From NCBI GenBank assembly GCA_965198325.1, contig CBDAPE010000019.1:372001-436000 (forward strand): a DNA stretch of 64,000 bases. The letters run 5' to 3'. Each line of letters opens with the position of its first letter. Position 1 is the first letter of the stretch. Positions 9,471-18,540 of this stretch are shown piece by piece. The notes beneath the pieces are model-generated. The model was not told the origin of the DNA. It saw nothing but the letters and a program-made list of their open reading frames with translations, and searched no databases. Position numbers and translations under genes: made by a program. The DNA is from CBDAPE01 sp965198325. Lineage in GTDB: Bacteria; Pseudomonadota; Alphaproteobacteria; UBA828; JAPUJA01.

Positions 9471-10871
9471 TCAAGAAGCAGCGCGCTCGCGCCTGTCTTC
9501 GTCGGCGCGTTCTTTCTTGAGCGCCTCGGCGATCAGGAACGCGAGTTCAAGGCTCTGGGAACCGTTCAGACGCGGGTCACAGTGGGTATGGTAACGATCC
9601 GCGAGGCCGTCTTCGGTGATTGCCTGGGCACCACCGACGCATTCGGTAACGTCCTGTCCGGTCATTTCGAAATGGACACCGCCGGCGTGGGTGCCCTCCG
9701 CGCGATGAACTGCGAAAAAGCCCCTTACTTCGGCCAAAATGCGGTCGAACTGGCGAGTCTTGTAGCCGCTCGAGGCCTTGACAGTGTTGCCGTGCATCGG
9801 GTCGCAGGCCCATACGACGTTGCGTCCCTCGGCCTCTACCGCCCGGATCAGCGCGGGCAGCAGCGCTTCGACTCGGTCGGCGCCGAAGCGGCAGATCACG
9901 GTGAGCTTGCCGGCCTCATTGGACGGGTCGAGGATGTCAATGAGGCGAAGCAGCTCGTCCGGTGTCATGCTAGGCCCGGCCTTCAGCCCGACCGGATTGC
10001 CGACGCCGCGAAGAAACTCCACGTGGGCGCCATCGGTCTGGCGCGTCCGATCTCCAACCCAGAGCATATGCGCCGAGCAGTCATACCAGTCGCCGGTCGT
10101 CGAATCGACGCGAGTCAGGGCCTCTTCGTACTGAAGCAGAAGCGCCTCGTGAGAGGTGTAGAACTCGGTTTCGCGGATCTGGAGCGTGGTTTCGGAGGTC
10201 AGGCCGCAGGCAGCCATGAAATTCAGCGTTTCGGACAGCCGGTCGGCGAGATCGGCATATTCGGCGCCCTGCGGGCTGCGTGCGACGAAGCCCAGATTCC
10301 AGCGGTGCACCTCGTGAAGATCGGCGTAGCCGCCCTGGGAAAAGGCTCTCAGCAAGTTGAGCGTGGACGCCGATTGGGCGTAGCCGCGGAGCAGGCGCGC
10401 CGGATCAGGCTCGCGGGCCTCCGCGGTAAAGTCCATCGCGTTGACCATATCGCCCCGGTAGGCAGGAAACGTGACGCCGTCGCGCTCTTCCGTGTCGGCC
10501 GACCGGGGCTTTGCGAACTGACCGGCAAGACGACCCACCTTGACCACCGGACAAGCCGCGCCGAAGGTCAGCACGATCGCCATCTGAAGCAGAACCCGGA
10601 AGGTGTCCCGAATATTGTCGGCGTTGAATTCGGCAAAGCTCTCCGCACAGTCGCCGCCCTGGAGCAGGAACGCGTCGCCGGCCGCGACCTGGGCGAGCCG
10701 CGCGCGCAGACGCCGGGCCTCGCCCGCAAAAACGAGCGGCGGCGAGCCACGCAACTCGACCTCAACCGCGTTGAGACGACCAGCCGGCCATTCGGGCTGC
10801 TGCTTGATCGGGCGCGCACGCCAGCGATCCGGACTCCATTTGCCCGTCGACGATGAAGCATTCCTAGACAT
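9471..10871 (-). CDS. 3-deoxy-7-phosphoheptulonate synthase, class II
   Basis: The 466-residue enzyme starts the shikimate pathway by joining phosphoenolpyruvate and erythrose 4-phosphate. It belongs to the plant-type class II family: the N terminus has KWSPDRWRARPIKQQPEW, then LLQGGDCAESFAEF with the metal-binding Cys, and near the C terminus the metal site THCDPRLNGSQSLELAF. I chose the ATG at 10871 (MSRNASS) over an in-frame TTG at 10892, whose extra residues do not look like the family. The gene lies between pncB and gor with short gaps on both sides and has no neighbour from the shikimate pathway. Confidence 0.93.
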   Translation of the reverse strand: MSRNASSSTGKWSPDRWRARPIKQQPEWPAGRLNAVEVELRGSPPLVFAGEARRLRARLAQVAAGDAFLLQGGDCAESFAEFNADNIRDTFRVLLQMAIVLTFGAACPVVKVGRLAGQFAKPRSADTEERDGVTFPAYRGDMVNAMDFTAEAREPDPARLLRGYAQSASTLNLLRAFSQGGYADLHEVHRWNLGFVARSPQGAEYADLADRLSETLNFMAACGLTSETTLQIRETEFYTSHEALLLQYEEALTRVDSTTGDWYDCSAHMLWVGDRTRQTDGAHVEFLRGVGNPVGLKAGPSMTPDELLRLIDILDPSNEAGKLTVICRFGADRVEALLPALIRAVEAEGRNVVWACDPMHGNTVKASSGYKTRQFDRILAEVRGFFAVHRAEGTHAGGVHFEMTGQDVTECVGGAQAITEDGLADRYHTHCDPRLNGSQSLELAFLIAEALKKERADEDRRERAAS

Positions 10872-10910
10872 GGCGACTGGATATACGCTCAAACGACCGA
10901 TTTTTCCAGC

Positions 10911-12275
10911 TTATTCCGAGACTTGCAGGACCGGCTCGTAGAGCGTAACGAACTCTTCCGCCGAGGTCGGATGGATCGCCATGGTGGCGTCGAACTGGGT
11001 CTTGGTGACCCCCGCCTTCACACAAATTCCCAGGATCTGCACAACCTCGCCCGCACTCGGCCCCAGCATGTGACAGCCGACGACCCGATCGCTTTTCGCA
11101 TCCACGATCAGTTTCATCAGGACCTTCTCGACCCGTTTCGTGATCGTGTGCTTGAGGGGTCGGAAGCGGGTCCGGAAGATCGTTATATCGCCGAATTCGG
11201 CCCGGGCCTCAGCCTCGGTCATGCCCACGGTTCCCATCTCGGGCTGGGTGAACACCGCAGTGGGAACATCGCGATGATCGGGCATCTGGGCATTGTCGTT
11301 ATAGAGTGTATCCGCCAGACACCGGCCCTCGTGGATCGCGACGGGTGTGAGATTGATCCGGTCGGTGCAGTCCCCAATGGCATAGATGTTCGGAATGTTG
11401 GTGCGCGACCACTGATCGACGACGACCGCGCCCATCCTGTTGAGTTCGACGCCGGCCTCGACCAGCCCGATCCCATGGGTATTGGGCGCCCGGCCGGTCG
11501 CGAACATGATCTGATCGGCCTCGATGGACTCGCTCCGGGTGGTCTGCGCGATCAGCCGTTCGCCGGACTTCTCGATCGCTTCCACATTATCCTCGAAACG
11601 AAGGTCGATGCCCTTGAGACGCATCTCCTCTGCGAGACAGGTCCGCAGATCGTCGTCAAAACCGCGCAGGAACATCTCGCCCCGGTAGAGCTGGACCGTC
11701 TCGACGCCCAAGCCGTTCAAGATGCCTGCAAATTCGCAGGCGATATAGCCGCCACCCACGATAACGATCTTGTCTGGCTTTTCGGGCAACAAGAATGCCT
11801 CGTTCGAGGTGATCGCGTGTTCGGCGCCTGGAATCCCGGGCACGACGGGCCAGCCGCCGGTCGCAATCCAAATCGTCTCGGCAGTATAGGTTTCGCCCCC
11901 GACTCGCACCGTGTGGTTATCGACGAGGGCGCCGTGCTCGGGCAGATAGGTGACGTCCGCCCCCTCTAGCAAGCCGTCATAGATTCCGTTCAGGCGATCG
12001 AGCTCGGCATTGACGTTGGCCATCAAGGTGGACCAGTCGTGGCGCGTCTCGCCGACAGTCCAGCCGTAGTTTTGGGCGTCCTCGAACTCCTCGTGGAAGT
12101 GCGAGGCATAGACAAGCATCTTCTTGGGAATGCAGCCCCGGTTTACACAGGTGCCGCCGATGCGACTTTCCTCGCAGATCGCGACCCGCGCGCCGTATCC
12201 GCCCGCGCGGCGCCCGCCCGCAACCCCAGCGGAGCCCGCCCCCATGACGAAGAGGTCGAAGTCGAAGCCTGCCAC
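10911..12275 (-). CDS. gor: glutathione-disulfide reductase
   Basis: The 454-residue FAD enzyme reduces oxidised glutathione with NADPH. The redox disulfide is in GGTCVNRGCIPKK (about residues 41-53), after the FAD loop MGAGSAG; the second nucleotide motif is IVGGGYIACEFAG near residue 170, and the C-terminal base is in the HPTSAEEFVTLY segment (HPT near residue 437). The GTG start follows an AGAGGA ribosome site. The gene sits a few kilobases from glutathione-dependent formaldehyde oxidation genes, which need reduced glutathione. A perfect 9-bp hairpin lies about 25 bases upstream. Trypanothione or mercuric reductase is unlikely because the cysteine motif is glutathione-reductase-like. Confidence 0.93.
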   Translation of the reverse strand: MAGFDFDLFVMGAGSAGVAGGRRAGGYGARVAICEESRIGGTCVNRGCIPKKMLVYASHFHEEFEDAQNYGWTVGETRHDWSTLMANVNAELDRLNGIYDGLLEGADVTYLPEHGALVDNHTVRVGGETYTAETIWIATGGWPVVPGIPGAEHAITSNEAFLLPEKPDKIVIVGGGYIACEFAGILNGLGVETVQLYRGEMFLRGFDDDLRTCLAEEMRLKGIDLRFEDNVEAIEKSGERLIAQTTRSESIEADQIMFATGRAPNTHGIGLVEAGVELNRMGAVVVDQWSRTNIPNIYAIGDCTDRINLTPVAIHEGRCLADTLYNDNAQMPDHRDVPTAVFTQPEMGTVGMTEAEARAEFGDITIFRTRFRPLKHTITKRVEKVLMKLIVDAKSDRVVGCHMLGPSAGEVVQILGICVKAGVTKTQFDATMAIHPTSAEEFVTLYEPVLQVSE

Positions 12276-12299
12276 GGGGTTCCTCTAGGTCATCACAAG

Positions 12300-12323
12300 C
12301 CCACCGTTATCTCCAACGGTGGG
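12300..12323 (-). promoter_or_regulatory. perfect 9-bp hairpin in the gor leader
   Basis: CCCACCGTT at 12300-12308 and AACGGTGGG at 12315-12323 form a perfect 9-bp stem with a 6-base loop. It lies 24 bases upstream of the gor GTG and 125 bases after the gabD stop. No T-run follows on either strand, so a classical terminator is unlikely. It may be an mRNA hairpin or a protein operator. Confidence 0.5.
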
Positions 12324-12447
12324 CGGCATTCAATCGCCACGGGATAATTCAACGCGCTCAGGTGCCACGCGGGCTGCTGCCGCAGAGGCAGCGTCGCGCG
12401 GTCACGGTCCGGCGTCAATGGACGGTTCCACTCGTTCTAGCGATCAC

Positions 12448-13914
12448 CTAACTGTCCAGACCGCCGACGCAGTGATACTTGACCTCGAGAAATTCCTCGA
12501 TGCCGTGATGCGAACCTTCGCGGCCGATGCCAGATTCCTTCATCCCGCCGAACGGTGCTTCGGGCGCGGATATGATGCCCACGTTGACACCGACGATGCC
12601 GTATTCGAGAGCCTCCGCGACCCGCCAGGTCTTGCCGATGTCGCGGGTATAGAAATAGGCGGCGAGTCCGAATTCGGTATCGTTGGCGAGCTTGATCGCC
12701 TCGCCCTCGTCCTCGAAGCGGAAGAGCGGCGCGATCGGCCCGAACGTCTCCTCGCGCGCGACCTTCATCTGGGTGTCGACCCCGGTTAGCACGGTGGGCT
12801 CGAAGAAGGTGCCGCCCAGCGCGTGGCGTTTACCACCGGTGACGACTTCGGCGCCCTTGCCCACGGCGTCCTCGATATGCTCTTCGACCTTTTCCACCGC
12901 CGCCATGTCGATCAACGGGCCCTGCTCGGAACCGCCATCAAGACCGGGAGCGACCTTGAGGGCCGCTGCTGCCTTGGCGAATTTCTCGGCGAACTGGTCG
13001 TAGACGCCGTCCTGGACCAGGAAGCGGTTGGCACAGACACAGGTCTGACCGGTGTTGCGGTATTTCGACTGCATCGCGCCAACGATCGACGCCTCGATAT
13101 CGGCATCGTCGAAGACGATAAAGGGCGCGTTGCCGCCGAGCTCCATCGAGACCTTTTTCACGGTGCCCGCGCACTGGGCGATCAACTTCTTGCCGACCTC
13201 GGTGGAGCCGGTGAAGGTCAGCTTGCGAACAATCGGATTGCCGGTGATTTCGCCGCCGATATCGCCGGACCCGCCGGTAATCACCGAAACGATGCCCGCC
13301 GGAATTCCCGCGCGCTCTGCCAATTCGCACAGCGCCAAGGCCGAATAGGGTGTCGCGGTCGCCGGCTTGATGACCATCGGGCAGCCCGCGGCCAGTGCGG
13401 GACCGGCCTTGCGGGTAATCATGGCGGTGGGAAAATTCCACGGCGTGATCGCAGCGGTCACGCCCACCGGCTCCTTGGTAACAACGATTCGCCGGTCGGC
13501 CAGCGGCGAGGGAATAGTCTCGCCATAGATACGGCGCGCCTCTTCGGCAAACCAATCGAGGAACCCCGCAGCGTAGCCAATCTCGCCTTTCGATTCCGCG
13601 AGCGGCTTGCCCTGCTCGGCAGTCATGATAAGGGCGAGGTCGTCCTGATTTTCCATCATCAGATCGAACCATCTGCGCAAGATACCGCTGCGCTCCTTGG
13701 CCGATTTCGACCGCCAGGCGGGATAGGCCGCACTGGCGCCCTCGATGGCGCGTCGGGTTTCGGCGGCGCCCATCTTGGGAACGGTGCCCAGCACCGACCC
13801 GTCGGCCGGATTCGCGACCTCGATCGTCTCACCGGAATCGGCGTTGATCCATTCGCCGTTTACGTAGCATTGCTGCCGAAAAAGGCTGGAATCCTTCAGT
13901 TGCAGTGCGCTCAT
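12448..13914 (-). CDS. gabD: NAD(P)-dependent succinate-semialdehyde dehydrogenase
   Basis: The 488-residue aldehyde dehydrogenase most resembles GabD, which oxidises succinate semialdehyde from GABA. It has ITPWNFPTAMITRK, the nucleotide loop FTGSTEVGKKL, the general base Glu in MELGGNAPF and the catalytic Cys in NTGQTCVCANR. The C-terminal ending EAPFGGMKESGIGREG is typical. The ATG at 13914 follows a GGGAG ribosome site; an upstream TTG/GTG extension lacks family similarity. Nearby aminotransferase genes could supply semialdehydes. Glutarate-semialdehyde dehydrogenase is a close alternative that sequence alone does not exclude. Confidence 0.9.
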   Translation of the reverse strand: MSALQLKDSSLFRQQCYVNGEWINADSGETIEVANPADGSVLGTVPKMGAAETRRAIEGASAAYPAWRSKSAKERSGILRRWFDLMMENQDDLALIMTAEQGKPLAESKGEIGYAAGFLDWFAEEARRIYGETIPSPLADRRIVVTKEPVGVTAAITPWNFPTAMITRKAGPALAAGCPMVIKPATATPYSALALCELAERAGIPAGIVSVITGGSGDIGGEITGNPIVRKLTFTGSTEVGKKLIAQCAGTVKKVSMELGGNAPFIVFDDADIEASIVGAMQSKYRNTGQTCVCANRFLVQDGVYDQFAEKFAKAAAALKVAPGLDGGSEQGPLIDMAAVEKVEEHIEDAVGKGAEVVTGGKRHALGGTFFEPTVLTGVDTQMKVAREETFGPIAPLFRFEDEGEAIKLANDTEFGLAAYFYTRDIGKTWRVAEALEYGIVGVNVGIISAPEAPFGGMKESGIGREGSHHGIEEFLEVKYHCVGGLDS

Positions 13915-13986
13915 CGTCTGGTCTCCCACGATCAAAGGCCCGGGCACAAAATGCGTCCGGACTCATAAATTGTTAGGGTCGCCGGC

Positions 13987-14886
13987 TCAGCTGTCGAGCA
14001 GGTCGCTAATCTTGGTGCTGTTCCACCCCTCCTCGCGCCGCTTCCAGTAGCCGTTGTGGAGCTGCATGGTCAGCATGCCCGGCGCGCCGTTACCCAGCGG
14101 CTGGTGGTCGATCGCCGTGACCGGCAGGACGCCACCCGCAGAGGAGGTCACGAAGGCTTCATCGGTATTGCTCAGCTCGTCGGGATGAACCTTGCGAATT
14201 TCACAGGGGATGCCTTCGACTCCGCAGAGTTCGATGGCCGTCTGGCGCGATATCCCGAGCAAGCAGTTCTCGTCGGGCGTGGCACAGACCCCGTCCTTGA
14301 CCACGAAGATATTGAAGCCCGGCCCTTCGGACAGGTTGCCGTCGGGTCCGCACAGCACGGCGTCGTCGCATCCCCTCTCATAGGCGGAATACTGGGACTG
14401 GATCAGGTCGGCCCAGTGAAAATTCTTGTAGCGGGCATCGACCGCCCTGCTCGAGATCCGCTCTATCTCGGACATGTGCAAATCGACCCCCGCCTTGCTT
14501 TTCTCCTCGCCCCACAGCCAGATATAGGGGCTGACATAGCAGGTGAACTGGTTTTCGCAGAGACGCGGATCGCGGGTACCCTCGGGGTATTGGCCGCGGG
14601 TCACATGCATGTGGATGAATCCCGCGTCTTCGCAACCCGCCCGGCGAGTGCATTCGGCCAGCAGTGCCCCTGTCTCCTCGTCGGAGTAGGGATTCTTCAG
14701 GCGGAATCCGGCGCAGGATGCGGCGAAGCGCTCGAGATGCTGCGGAAGTTTGAAGATGTAGCCGTTCCACGACGTGGTGACGTCATAGACCACATCGGCG
14801 TGCAGGAAGCCGGTGTCGAATATCGAAATTTTGGCATCTTCAAGGGATACGAACTCGCCATTGATGTACGCGCAGCCGATTGACAT
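13987..14886 (-). CDS. class IV PLP aminotransferase (D-amino acid / branched-chain / (R)-amine type)
   Basis: The 299-residue protein is a fold-type IV PLP enzyme. YINGEFV and DTGFLHADVVYDVTTSWNG near the N terminus, the Schiff-base Lys in DARYKNFHW near residue 157, and NLSEGPGFNIFVVKDG plus GISRQTAIELC are the family's conserved blocks. The sequence is not a standard IlvE, which usually carries an EGTAAEV-type motif; here the equivalent reads LSEGPGFN, closer to D-alanine or (R)-selective amine transaminases. Substrate is therefore uncertain. It lies 72 bases downstream of gabD's start on the same strand and next to a Cys/Met PLP enzyme, in an amine-catabolic setting. Confidence 0.8.
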   Translation of the reverse strand: MSIGCAYINGEFVSLEDAKISIFDTGFLHADVVYDVTTSWNGYIFKLPQHLERFAASCAGFRLKNPYSDEETGALLAECTRRAGCEDAGFIHMHVTRGQYPEGTRDPRLCENQFTCYVSPYIWLWGEEKSKAGVDLHMSEIERISSRAVDARYKNFHWADLIQSQYSAYERGCDDAVLCGPDGNLSEGPGFNIFVVKDGVCATPDENCLLGISRQTAIELCGVEGIPCEIRKVHPDELSNTDEAFVTSSAGGVLPVTAIDHQPLGNGAPGMLTMQLHNGYWKRREEGWNSTKISDLLDS

Positions 14887-14995
14887 CTCCCAAATCTCCC
14901 TCTGGATGCGGTGCGATGGGCGTGTTTCGCCCTGTTTTCCTTGGCACGGTAGTCTACGGACGCAGCCCTGACAAGCGCGCGCACGGTGACAGACT

Positions 14996-16150
14996 TCAGC
15001 CGAGGGCCGCCTTGAAATCGGCGATCAGCCCGTCGATGTCCTCGAGCCCAACGGAACAGCGAACAAGGCCGTCGGTGATGCCCAACGCCGCGCGCGCGGC
15101 CGGCGGCACAAGCGCATGCGAGGTTCGGACGGGAAGCGTCAGCAGGGTCTCCGGCCCGCCCAGGCTTGGTGCAATGATCGGAATATCGACCGCCGCCATG
15201 AAGCGTTCCGCGGCCTCGGCCCCGCCCTCGATCTCAAAGGCCAGCATGCCGCCAAAACCGTCCAGGAGTTCGACCGCCCGGGCATGATCGGGGTGGCTCT
15301 CAAGCCCGGGGTAGCTGACCCGGGATGTGCCGGGATGGGCTTCGAGAAACGTTGCCAGTGCCAGCGCGGTCGCACTTTGCCGTTCGAACCGAAGCGCCAG
15401 TGTCGTCAGGCCGCGCTGAACGAGAAAGCAGGCATGGGGATCGAGCGCGCCACCCAGGCTGAACTGCGTCGCGCGGACCGCTTCGACCAGCGCCGAGCGA
15501 CCGATCACCGCGCCCGCCACCACGTCGGAATGGCCGTTGATGTATTTCGTGCCGCTGTGAACCGAGAGATCGTAGCCGAACGCCGGCGCCCGGAAGCCAA
15601 GCGGGGTTGCGAAGGTGTTGTCAATCACGGACACCAGGCCGTTCGCCTGCGCGAAAGCAACGATCGTCCGGTGATCGGGGACCCGAACCAGCGGATTGGT
15701 GACGGTCTCCACATAGATCACCTTGGACGCGGGCGTGATCGCCGCCGTCCAATGGTCGGCCCCTTCGCCTGGGATTGCCGTGTTGGATATGCCGTAGCGC
15801 GCAAGCAGGCCGTTGAGCAGATCGTGGGTGCCACCGTAGAGGCTGTCGAGCACGAGCAGATGGTCGCCGGGCGCGAGCAGGGTCATCAAGGTCGTCGAGA
15901 TCGCCGCCATGCCGCTCGACGTGACCAGGGCGGCTTCCCCATCCTCGAGCGCCGCCAGCTTTTCGCCCAGCGCCAGCTGATTGGGCGTGTTGTTGTAGCG
16001 AATGTAGCGGGTGCCCCGGGGATCGCCCACGCCCGTCGATTCGAACATCGCCGTCTGAAACACCGGCATAACGACGGCACCATCGATGCGGGGCTCGGGC
16101 GTGCCGGCGTGAACCAGCTTCGTGGCGACGGTCTTGGGAGGCTTTTTCAA
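14996..16150 (-). CDS. Cys/Met metabolism PLP enzyme (cystathionine gamma-synthase/lyase family)
   Basis: The 384-residue fold-type I PLP enzyme has the family landmarks: the phosphate-binding TSSGMAAIST near residue 78, DNTFATPLGFRAP near 177, and the PLP lysine in SVHSGTKYINGHSDV near 198. Members interconvert cystathionine, cysteine, homocysteine and methionine, or eliminate methanethiol from methionine; which reaction applies is not readable here. It lies 61 bases after the S-formylglutathione hydrolase stop on the same strand and so may ride in the same transcript. No SAM riboswitch fits in the short upstream gap. Confidence 0.85.
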   Translation of the reverse strand: MKKPPKTVATKLVHAGTPEPRIDGAVVMPVFQTAMFESTGVGDPRGTRYIRYNNTPNQLALGEKLAALEDGEAALVTSSGMAAISTTLMTLLAPGDHLLVLDSLYGGTHDLLNGLLARYGISNTAIPGEGADHWTAAITPASKVIYVETVTNPLVRVPDHRTIVAFAQANGLVSVIDNTFATPLGFRAPAFGYDLSVHSGTKYINGHSDVVAGAVIGRSALVEAVRATQFSLGGALDPHACFLVQRGLTTLALRFERQSATALALATFLEAHPGTSRVSYPGLESHPDHARAVELLDGFGGMLAFEIEGGAEAAERFMAAVDIPIIAPSLGGPETLLTLPVRTSHALVPPAARAALGITDGLVRCSVGLEDIDGLIADFKAALG

Positions 16151-16211
16151 GAGATCTCTCCGTTTCGCTCAGGACCGGGCGCCGGGCGCAGAACCGCCTT
16201 GCGCCGAGGCC

Positions 16212-17063
16212 TTACGCACCGAGGATTGCGGCATGGTGGCGCAGGTGATCTTCCATGAAGCTACTGATGAAGTAGTAGCTGTGGTCGTAGCCGTCCTGCA
16301 TGCGGATCTCGAGCTTCTGCCCGCCTGCGCCACATGCCTCGACGAAGGCCTCGGGCATCAGGAGGTCATCCTTGAACTCGTCTGCCGTGCCCTGATCGAC
16401 CAGGATCGTCAGGTCGCGACGCGATGCGCCCACGACCAACTCGCAAGAATCGTAAGCCCGCCAGGACTCTTCGTCGGTTCCCAGATAGCCTTCGAACGCG
16501 TTGCGCCCGATCGAGCAGCGGGTCGGGTTGCAGATCGGGGCAAACGCCGAGCAGGACTTGTAGAGATCGGGGTTGCGCAGAGCCGCGACGATGGCGCCGT
16601 GCCCGCCCATGGAATGGCCGAACACACCCTGGCGATCCGCGTTCGCCGGAAAATGCTCGGCGATCACGGCCGGCAGCTCCTGGGTGACGTACGAATACAT
16701 TCGGTAGTGGTCGGACCAGGGCGTTTGTGTCGCATCGCAGTAAAACCCCGCGCCGCTGCCGAAGTCCCAATCATCGTCCTCGCCGGCGACGCCCGTGTTG
16801 CGCGGGCTGGTATCGGGCGCAACGATCATCAGCCCGAGCTGTGCCGCGACCCGCTGGGCACCCGCCTTGATGGTGACGTTCTCCTCTGTGCAGGTCAGAC
16901 CCGAAAGATAGTAGAGCACGGGAACCGGGCCCTCGTCGGCCTGCGGCGGAATAAACACCGCAAAGCGCATATCGCCACGACACGCCTCGGAGGCGTGGCC
17001 GTAGAACCGGGTCGCGCCATCGAAATGGCGGTGCTCCTCGCGCAACGTGGGCGCGGCGCTCAT
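16212..17063 (-). CDS. fghA: S-formylglutathione hydrolase
   Basis: The 283-residue alpha/beta-hydrolase releases formate and glutathione from S-formylglutathione. The nucleophile is in GHSMGGHGA near residue 150, the Asp in ILVDQGTADEF, and the His in YDHSYYF near residue 256. PVLYYLSGLTCTEENV is a hallmark of the esterase D subgroup. The ATG at 17063 gives a usual family length; a GTG at 17078, right after the upstream stop, would add five residues. The gene follows the formaldehyde dehydrogenase with a 16-base gap, forming the standard two-step pathway. Confidence 0.95.
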   Translation of the reverse strand: MSAAPTLREEHRHFDGATRFYGHASEACRGDMRFAVFIPPQADEGPVPVLYYLSGLTCTEENVTIKAGAQRVAAQLGLMIVAPDTSPRNTGVAGEDDDWDFGSGAGFYCDATQTPWSDHYRMYSYVTQELPAVIAEHFPANADRQGVFGHSMGGHGAIVAALRNPDLYKSCSAFAPICNPTRCSIGRNAFEGYLGTDEESWRAYDSCELVVGASRRDLTILVDQGTADEFKDDLLMPEAFVEACGAGGQKLEIRMQDGYDHSYYFISSFMEDHLRHHAAILGA

Positions 17064-17079
17064 CGATTTCTGTCCCACC

Positions 17080-18189
17080 CTAGAAGGTAATGACGCTGCG
17101 GATCGACTTGCCTTCGTGCATCAAGTCGAAGGCGTCATTAATCTGGTCGAGCGGCAGGACGTGGGTGATCAGATCGTCGATGTTGATCTTGCCGTCCATG
17201 TACCAATCGACGATCTTCGGCACGTCGGTTCGGCCCTTGGTGCCACCGAATGCCGTGCCCCGCCAGACGCGGCCGGTGACGAGTTGGAACGGGCGAGTGC
17301 AGATCTCCTGGCCCGCGCCGGCAACGCCGATGATGACGCTTTCGCCCCAACCCTTGTGGCAGCATTCGAGTGCCTGGCGCATGGTCGCCACGTTGCCGAT
17401 GCATTCGAAGCTGTAATCGGCACCGCCCTTGGTGAGGTCGACGAGATAGGGCACGAGATCGTCTTCGACTTCCTTTGGGTTGACGAAATGGGTCATGCCG
17501 AATTTCTCGCCGAGCGCCTCGCGGGCCGGATTGAGATCGACGCCGACAATCATGTCGGCACCCACCAGACGCAGGCCCTGAATCACGTTGAGCCCGATAC
17601 CGCCCAGCCCGAAAACCACGCAATTCGCACCCGGTTCGACGTTCGCGGTGTTGATCACGGCGCCGATGCCCGTTGTGACGCCGCAGCCGATGTAGCAGAT
17701 CTTCTCGAACGGCGCGTCCTCGCGGACCTTGGCGACGGCAATCTCGGGCAGGACGGTGTGGTTAGCGAAGGTCGAGGTGCCCATGTAATGGAACAGCTTG
17801 TCCTTGCCGATAGAAAACCGGCTCGTGCCGTCGGGCATGACACCCTGACCCTGGGTAACACGGATCGCCTGACAGAGGTTGGTCCTGCCGGACGTGCAGT
17901 ATTCGCACTGACGGCATTCGGGAGTGTAAAGCGGAATGACGTGATCGCCCGGGGCAACGCTGACCACGCCATCGCCGACGTCGACCACCACGCCCGCGCC
18001 CTCATGTCCGAGGATCGCCGGGAATAAACCCTCGGGGTCGGCTCCCGATCGGGTGAACTCGTCGGTGTGGCAAACGCCCGTCGCCTTGATTTCGACGAGC
18101 ACCTCGCCGGCTCTCGGCCCGTCTAGTTGGACCGTTTCGACGGAGAGCGGCTTGTCCGCCTCGAACGCTACGGCTGCCCTGGTGTCCAT
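17080..18189 (-). CDS. adhI: S-(hydroxymethyl)glutathione dehydrogenase (class III alcohol dehydrogenase)
   Basis: The 369-residue zinc enzyme oxidises the glutathione adduct of formaldehyde with NAD+. Catalytic zinc ligands are in GVCHTDEF and GHEGAGVV; the structural zinc site is PECRQCEYCTSGRTNLC near residue 90. The Rossmann loop is FGLGGIGLNV. The ATG at 18189 has a strong AGAGGGAG ribosome site; a long open frame upstream to 18456 is not family-like. Together with fghA it converts formaldehyde to formate, and it lies downstream of demethylating-enzyme genes that would release formaldehyde. Confidence 0.96.
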   Translation of the reverse strand: MDTRAAVAFEADKPLSVETVQLDGPRAGEVLVEIKATGVCHTDEFTRSGADPEGLFPAILGHEGAGVVVDVGDGVVSVAPGDHVIPLYTPECRQCEYCTSGRTNLCQAIRVTQGQGVMPDGTSRFSIGKDKLFHYMGTSTFANHTVLPEIAVAKVREDAPFEKICYIGCGVTTGIGAVINTANVEPGANCVVFGLGGIGLNVIQGLRLVGADMIVGVDLNPAREALGEKFGMTHFVNPKEVEDDLVPYLVDLTKGGADYSFECIGNVATMRQALECCHKGWGESVIIGVAGAGQEICTRPFQLVTGRVWRGTAFGGTKGRTDVPKIVDWYMDGKINIDDLITHVLPLDQINDAFDLMHEGKSIRSVITF

Positions 18190-18540
18190 GATTGATCTCC
18201 CTCTGCGCGCCAAATGTTTCGCCCGATTGTAAACGGCCCGGGCAGGCGGCACCAACCCCTTCGATAGCGGTTTCGGCCCCGGTCGAGCCGGAAGACGGCC
18301 GGTCGGGCGACGGTTCCTCGTATCGCCACGCTGCTCCGGATTGCGGGCACGACGCACCACGGGCGGATCGCGGCGAACGCGATCCTCCGCACGCCCCTCT
18401 ATCGGAGTAGTCTCGGAATGGTCTCTGGAACCGTCGATCGTCGGCCTCGGGATCAATGCCCGGCGTCGGCCTTCCCGGATTCACGGTGGAACAGGATGGA
18501 TGCGGACTCGCCGATCGCAGTCGTGGGGGCAGCCACGGTG
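18190..18540. other. intergenic region upstream of adhI
   Basis: About 350 bases separate the adhI start from the GcvT-like stop. I find no gene; an adhI-frame extension is open but not protein-like. Several GC-rich inverted stretches occur (for example near 18268-18305) without a T-run. The gap is long enough for adhI-fghA to have its own promoter, but I cannot place one. Confidence 0.5.

Noticed and set aside
9582..10856. A 424-codon open frame antisense to the class II DAHP synthase
   Set aside because: It mirrors a well-supported gene, has no recognisable motifs and reflects the high GC content, which keeps antisense frames open. The same applies to the long frame at 12823-13968 opposite gabD and others.
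16151..16211. SAM riboswitch before the Cys/Met PLP gene
   Set aside because: The gap is only 61 bases, too short for a known SAM riboswitch, and no conserved core is visible.
18190..18456. N-terminal extension of formaldehyde dehydrogenase
   Set aside because: The family begins at MDTRAAV, where a strong ribosome site precedes the ATG; the upstream residues are not conserved-looking.
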